Source of the DNA: CAZIRF01 sp964541755
Lineage (GTDB): Bacteria; Spirochaetota; Spirochaetia; Treponematales; Breznakiellaceae
Reading direction: 5' to 3'
Length of the DNA: 56,751 nt
Assembly: GCA_964541755.1 (NCBI GenBank)
Contig: CAZIRF010000016.1
Location: 1-56,751, forward strand
In this document: piece by piece, positions 53,981 to 56,751 of the stretch
Layout of the letters: each line of letters opens with the position of its first letter
Numbering within the stretch: the first letter of the stretch is position 1
Notes under the pieces: generated by a model
Told to the model about the DNA's origin: nothing
Databases searched by the model: none
The model's input: only the letters and a program-made list of their open reading frames with translations
Program-made: the position numbers and the translations under genes

Positions 53981-56581
53981 ATGGACGCCTACAGCACGGG
54001 CCTCGAAGCCCTCGACCGTACCCTGCAGACTGTGTTTCCCGGTGACAACCTCGTCTGGGACATAGAAGAAATCGAGGATTATCTCCCATTTGCAGATGCC
54101 TATGCGACTGCCGCCAGCGAGAGGGGACATGAACTGGTGTACTTTCGCTTCGCCGACCACCGCGAGGTCTTCGCCAAAGACGACCCCCGCATTACGCGAG
54201 TGGAACTTGACCCCGCCCTGGGCTTCGAGCACTTTGTAAGCGCGGTTATCGACGTCATAGAGACAAAGGGAAAGGCCGCCTGGTATCTCCTGGACTGCCT
54301 CTCGCCCCTGGCCCAGCTCTGGTATGCAGACCGCATGATGGCCAACTTCTACCTCATCGTCTGTCCCTACGTCCTCAAGATCAAGGCCCTCGCCTTCTTC
54401 GCCGTCTACAAGCACAACCACTCGAATCACGCGACCGACACCATCTACAACACCGCCCAGGTCATTACCGAGGTCTGGCGCCACCAAGGGGCCCTCTACA
54501 TACAGATGCAAAAGGTCGAGGGGCGCTCGAGCCGCACCATGTACATGCTCCACCGCATGGAAGGGGGTGATTTTGTCCCGGTGCGGAACAGTGCCCACAC
54601 TGCCGAAGTCGTCGCCCGCGTCAAGAACCCCCTGCTCAACTTCACGATACAGCGCACCGGCCCCTGGACGGCCAGCTACCAGGAATCGCGGGAGATTACC
54701 GCCGCCATAGAACGGGGCGAGGACCGGCAGGAGGAGGCTCGGCGCCTCTTCGAGCGCCTCATCCACATGACGATAACGCGCCAGACGAGCTTCCTGCCCC
54801 TGGCCCATCGCTATTTCACCCTGCCCTTCATCAACGACATCTTGAAGCGCTTGATCGGCTCGGGGCTTATCGGGGGAAAGGCGCGCGGAATACTCATCGC
54901 CCAGGAGATACTGCGGGCGGCCGACCCCGCCTGGGACGACATACTGGAAGTCCATGACTCCTTTTTCATCGGGTCGGATGTCTTTTACACCTACCTCATC
55001 ATCAATGACGTGTGGTGGCTGCGCCGCAAAAAGGGCCCCATCGCCGACATACTCGAGCGGGCCCGTCGCGCCCGCGAAAAGATACTTGCGGGGACCTTCC
55101 TCGACTACATACAGGTCCAGTTCGCCGAGATGCTCGAGTACTTCGGGCAATCGCCCATCATCGTGCGCTCAAGCTCCATTCAAGAGGACAGCTACGGGAA
55201 TGCCTTCAGCGGGAAGTACGAGAGTGTCTTCTGCGCCAATCAGGGGACCCCGGAGGAGCGCCTGGCTGCCTTCCTCGACGCCGTGCGCACGGTATACGCC
55301 AGCTCCTTGAGTGAGGAAGCCCTCCTCTACCGCCTCCACCATGGCTTACTCTATGAGGACGAACAGATGGCCCTCGTCGTCCAGCGGGTATCCGGCGACG
55401 AGTGGGGAGACTGGTTCTTCCCCTGCGCAGGAGGCGTGGGTTTCTCGTACAACCCCTTCGCCTGGAACCCTTCTATCGACCCGCATGCCGGCATGCTGCG
55501 CCTGGCCTTTGGCCTGGGGACCCGCGCCGTAGACCGCATCGACGACGACTACACGCGCATCGTCGCACTGAATCAGCCTCTCCTGCGCCCGGACAAGCGG
55601 GCAGATGACTCGGTAAAATATGTCCAACGCAAGATAGACCTCATCGACATAGGCGGGAACTGCTTCACCACCAAACCCTTGAAGGAGGCCCTCGCGAGAT
55701 TGCCCCCCACAGTCCTCGCGCAATTTGCCACACGGGATGAAGAAGCCGCCGCGCGGGCGCGCGAGCTGGGCATCGACGAGGCGGGGGCCCTGCGCCTCGA
55801 CTTCAAGGGGCTCCTTGAGCGCAGCGACTTCTGTTCCCGCATGCAGAGCCTCCTCGTCACCCTCGAAAAGGCCTACGCGCACCCGGTGGACATCGAGTTT
55901 ACCGTCAACATGGACCGCGAGGGAGCCTACCGAATCAATCTGGTTCAGTGCCGTCCCTTCAAGGTCAAAATTGTGGGGGCCGGAGACATAGGCCTCGTAC
56001 CCTCGAACTTGCCTCAGGGGGCGGTCTTCATGAAGAGCGACGGTCCGGTGGTGGGCCGCAGCCTCGCAGCCCCTGTCGACCGCCTCGTGTACGTGCGTCC
56101 CGAGGTCTATACCAAGCTCGGCGAGCAAGACCGCTACGCCGTCGCCCGCCTCGTGGGCAAGCTCGTCCACCTGCCGCACGACAAGAAGGAGCCCGTCGTC
56201 ATGCTGGTGGGCCCCGGTCGCTGGGGCACCTCGACCGCATCCCTCGGCGTCCCCGTCCAGTTCAATGACATAAAGGGCGTCTCGATCATGGTCGAGCTCG
56301 CCCTCATGCACCAGGGCCTCGTCCCCGATGTCTCGCTGGGGACCCACTTCTTCAACGACCTCGTGGAAATGGACATGCTCTACTTCGCCCTCTTCCCCGA
56401 CCGCCCCGACTGCCTTCTGGATGAGGCATTCCTCGAGCGAGCCCGTGCCCACATGATCGAAGTCCCCCCCACAGAAGAGCTCCATCGGGGGGCAGTGGTG
56501 GTTCTCGACGCAAAGAGCGACAACGACCTGCGCATTCATGCTGATGCTACCGCCCAACGGGTCCTCTGTTATCGGGGTTAG
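53981..56581 (+). CDS. PEP synthase/PPDK-type ATP-binding domain protein with degenerate RecA-like N-terminus
   Basis: An 866-residue cytoplasmic protein. Residues ~1-190 resemble a RecA/KaiC-type fold (STGLEALDRTLQTVFPGDNLVWDIE; GKAAWYLLDCLSPLAQLWYADRMMANF), but the Walker A lysine motif is absent. Residues ~290-670 are the pyruvate/PEP-dikinase nucleotide-binding domain (LIGGKARGI; SPIIVRSSSIQEDSYGNAFSGKYES; PVDIEFTVNMDREGAYRINLVQCRPF). The phospho-histidine swivel domain and the PEP-binding barrel of PPDK/PpsA are missing. A ~170-residue C-terminal domain (VGPGRWGTSTASLGVPVQFNDIKGVSIMVEL) follows instead. It may be a phosphotransferase or regulatory relative; the reaction is unknown. Divergent from the ferredoxin gene. 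Confidence 0.8.
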   Translation: MDAYSTGLEALDRTLQTVFPGDNLVWDIEEIEDYLPFADAYATAASERGHELVYFRFADHREVFAKDDPRITRVELDPALGFEHFVSAVIDVIETKGKAAWYLLDCLSPLAQLWYADRMMANFYLIVCPYVLKIKALAFFAVYKHNHSNHATDTIYNTAQVITEVWRHQGALYIQMQKVEGRSSRTMYMLHRMEGGDFVPVRNSAHTAEVVARVKNPLLNFTIQRTGPWTASYQESREITAAIERGEDRQEEARRLFERLIHMTITRQTSFLPLAHRYFTLPFINDILKRLIGSGLIGGKARGILIAQEILRAADPAWDDILEVHDSFFIGSDVFYTYLIINDVWWLRRKKGPIADILERARRAREKILAGTFLDYIQVQFAEMLEYFGQSPIIVRSSSIQEDSYGNAFSGKYESVFCANQGTPEERLAAFLDAVRTVYASSLSEEALLYRLHHGLLYEDEQMALVVQRVSGDEWGDWFFPCAGGVGFSYNPFAWNPSIDPHAGMLRLAFGLGTRAVDRIDDDYTRIVALNQPLLRPDKRADDSVKYVQRKIDLIDIGGNCFTTKPLKEALARLPPTVLAQFATRDEEAAARARELGIDEAGALRLDFKGLLERSDFCSRMQSLLVTLEKAYAHPVDIEFTVNMDREGAYRINLVQCRPFKVKIVGAGDIGLVPSNLPQGAVFMKSDGPVVGRSLAAPVDRLVYVRPEVYTKLGEQDRYAVARLVGKLVHLPHDKKEPVVMLVGPGRWGTSTASLGVPVQFNDIKGVSIMVELALMHQGLVPDVSLGTHFFNDLVEMDMLYFALFPDRPDCLLDEAFLERARAHMIEVPPTEELHRGAVVVLDAKSDNDLRIHADATAQRVLCYRG

Positions 56582-56628
56582 GGCATATCTGCACAGGTGG
56601 CCGCCCGATGGAGCATCCAGAGGGGTCC

Positions 56629-56689
56629 TGGCCGCAAAAAGCCCGTGCGGGGGCAGAGAAAATGCCCCCGCACGGGCTTTTTGCGGCCA
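56629..56689. terminator. Long perfect inverted repeat, bidirectional terminator
   Basis: Two perfectly complementary 27-nt arms (56629-56655, 56663-56689) around a 7-nt loop, with A5 and T5 tracts inside the stem, like the element at 9079-9137. It follows the PPDK-like stop at 56581. Nothing coding is recognisable from there to the window end. Confidence 0.85.
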
Positions 56690-56751
56690 CCCCTTTCTTG
56701 CGTGATTCGGGCGGCCCATGCGCAGTACGCCCTATGGGCTGTCATGGTCGT

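Noticed and set aside
53454..54065. Open frame crossing the tandem repeat and the N gap
   Set aside because: Exists only because Ns were translated; it overlaps the ferredoxin gene on the other strand.

Overview
The window is a GC-rich chromosomal contig from a spirochaete, probably a Treponema-like anaerobe of the order Spirochaetales. The evidence is a FlaA flagellar filament outer-layer protein (39.2-40.3 kb), a spiro-SPASM-type radical SAM protein (47.1-48.8 kb), a bactofilin, and spirochaete-style Lnt, MurC and RelA-TPR proteins. Anaerobic or fermentative life is suggested by Rex, a single-cluster ferredoxin, a giant 2-hydroxyacyl-CoA-dehydratase-type activase and an orphan PEP-synthase/PPDK-like ATP-binding protein. 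A run of 100 Ns (53547-53646) marks an unresolved tandem repeat.

Layout. 0-3.1 kb: ileS (5' end only), nth, rex, RlmK-like methyltransferase. 3.2-8.9 kb: a less GC-rich sugar-utilisation cassette, with a LacI-type sensor/degenerate GGDEF/AraC regulator divergent from two paralogous GH43 enzymes, one cytoplasmic and one lipoprotein. It ends in a strongly structured 350-bp intergenic region. 9.2-12.9 kb: M48 peptidase, small multidrug-export-like membrane protein, Rep/PcrA helicase. 12.9-18.3 kb (minus): cluster-less MutY-like glycosylase, CMP-kinase-like protein, YicC, MurC, then ThuA-like protein and SDR. 18.4-20.6 kb: four-repeat S1 protein and SrkA-like kinase. 20.6-31.8 kb (minus): double activase, L31, Rho, PncC/CinA-C, bactofilin, TPR mini-protein, response regulator, Lnt, HU, S20. 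32-35 kb: PlsC, zinc-ribbon mini-protein, Rrf2 regulator, membrane protein. 35.2-40.9 kb (minus): JAMM-DinG fusion helicase, tRNA-Glu, RelA-TPR, FlaA, GerMN protein. 40.9-48.8 kb (minus): amidase, ATP-grasp, and a glycan-type operon (PseG-like/methyltransferase fusion, SpsF-like, glycosyltransferase, spiro-SPASM). 49-52.4 kb: xseA-xseB-mutL. Then tRNA-Leu, TatD, the tandem repeat and gap, ferredoxin and the PPDK-like protein, closing with a long perfect inverted repeat.

Two window-wide patterns stand out. First, a short dispersed element with core GACTGATAGTTCCACCCG occurs about eight times, between genes and inside genes. Four copies are read in one frame as (A/T)DSSTR in unrelated proteins (Nth, RlmK-like, ThuA-like, MutL). 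Second, about seven genes without a Shine-Dalgarno sequence have a sigma70-type -10 box only 5-9 nt before the start codon, which predicts leaderless mRNAs (rex, xseA, SDR, dinG and murC most clearly). In one case, the SDR gene, the dispersed element itself supplies the promoter spacer and -10.

DNA repair is over-represented (nth, mutY-like, rep, dinG fusion, xseAB, mutL, tatD). Most genes sit in tightly packed, translationally coupled groups with ATGA, GTGA, TAATG or TGATG junctions.
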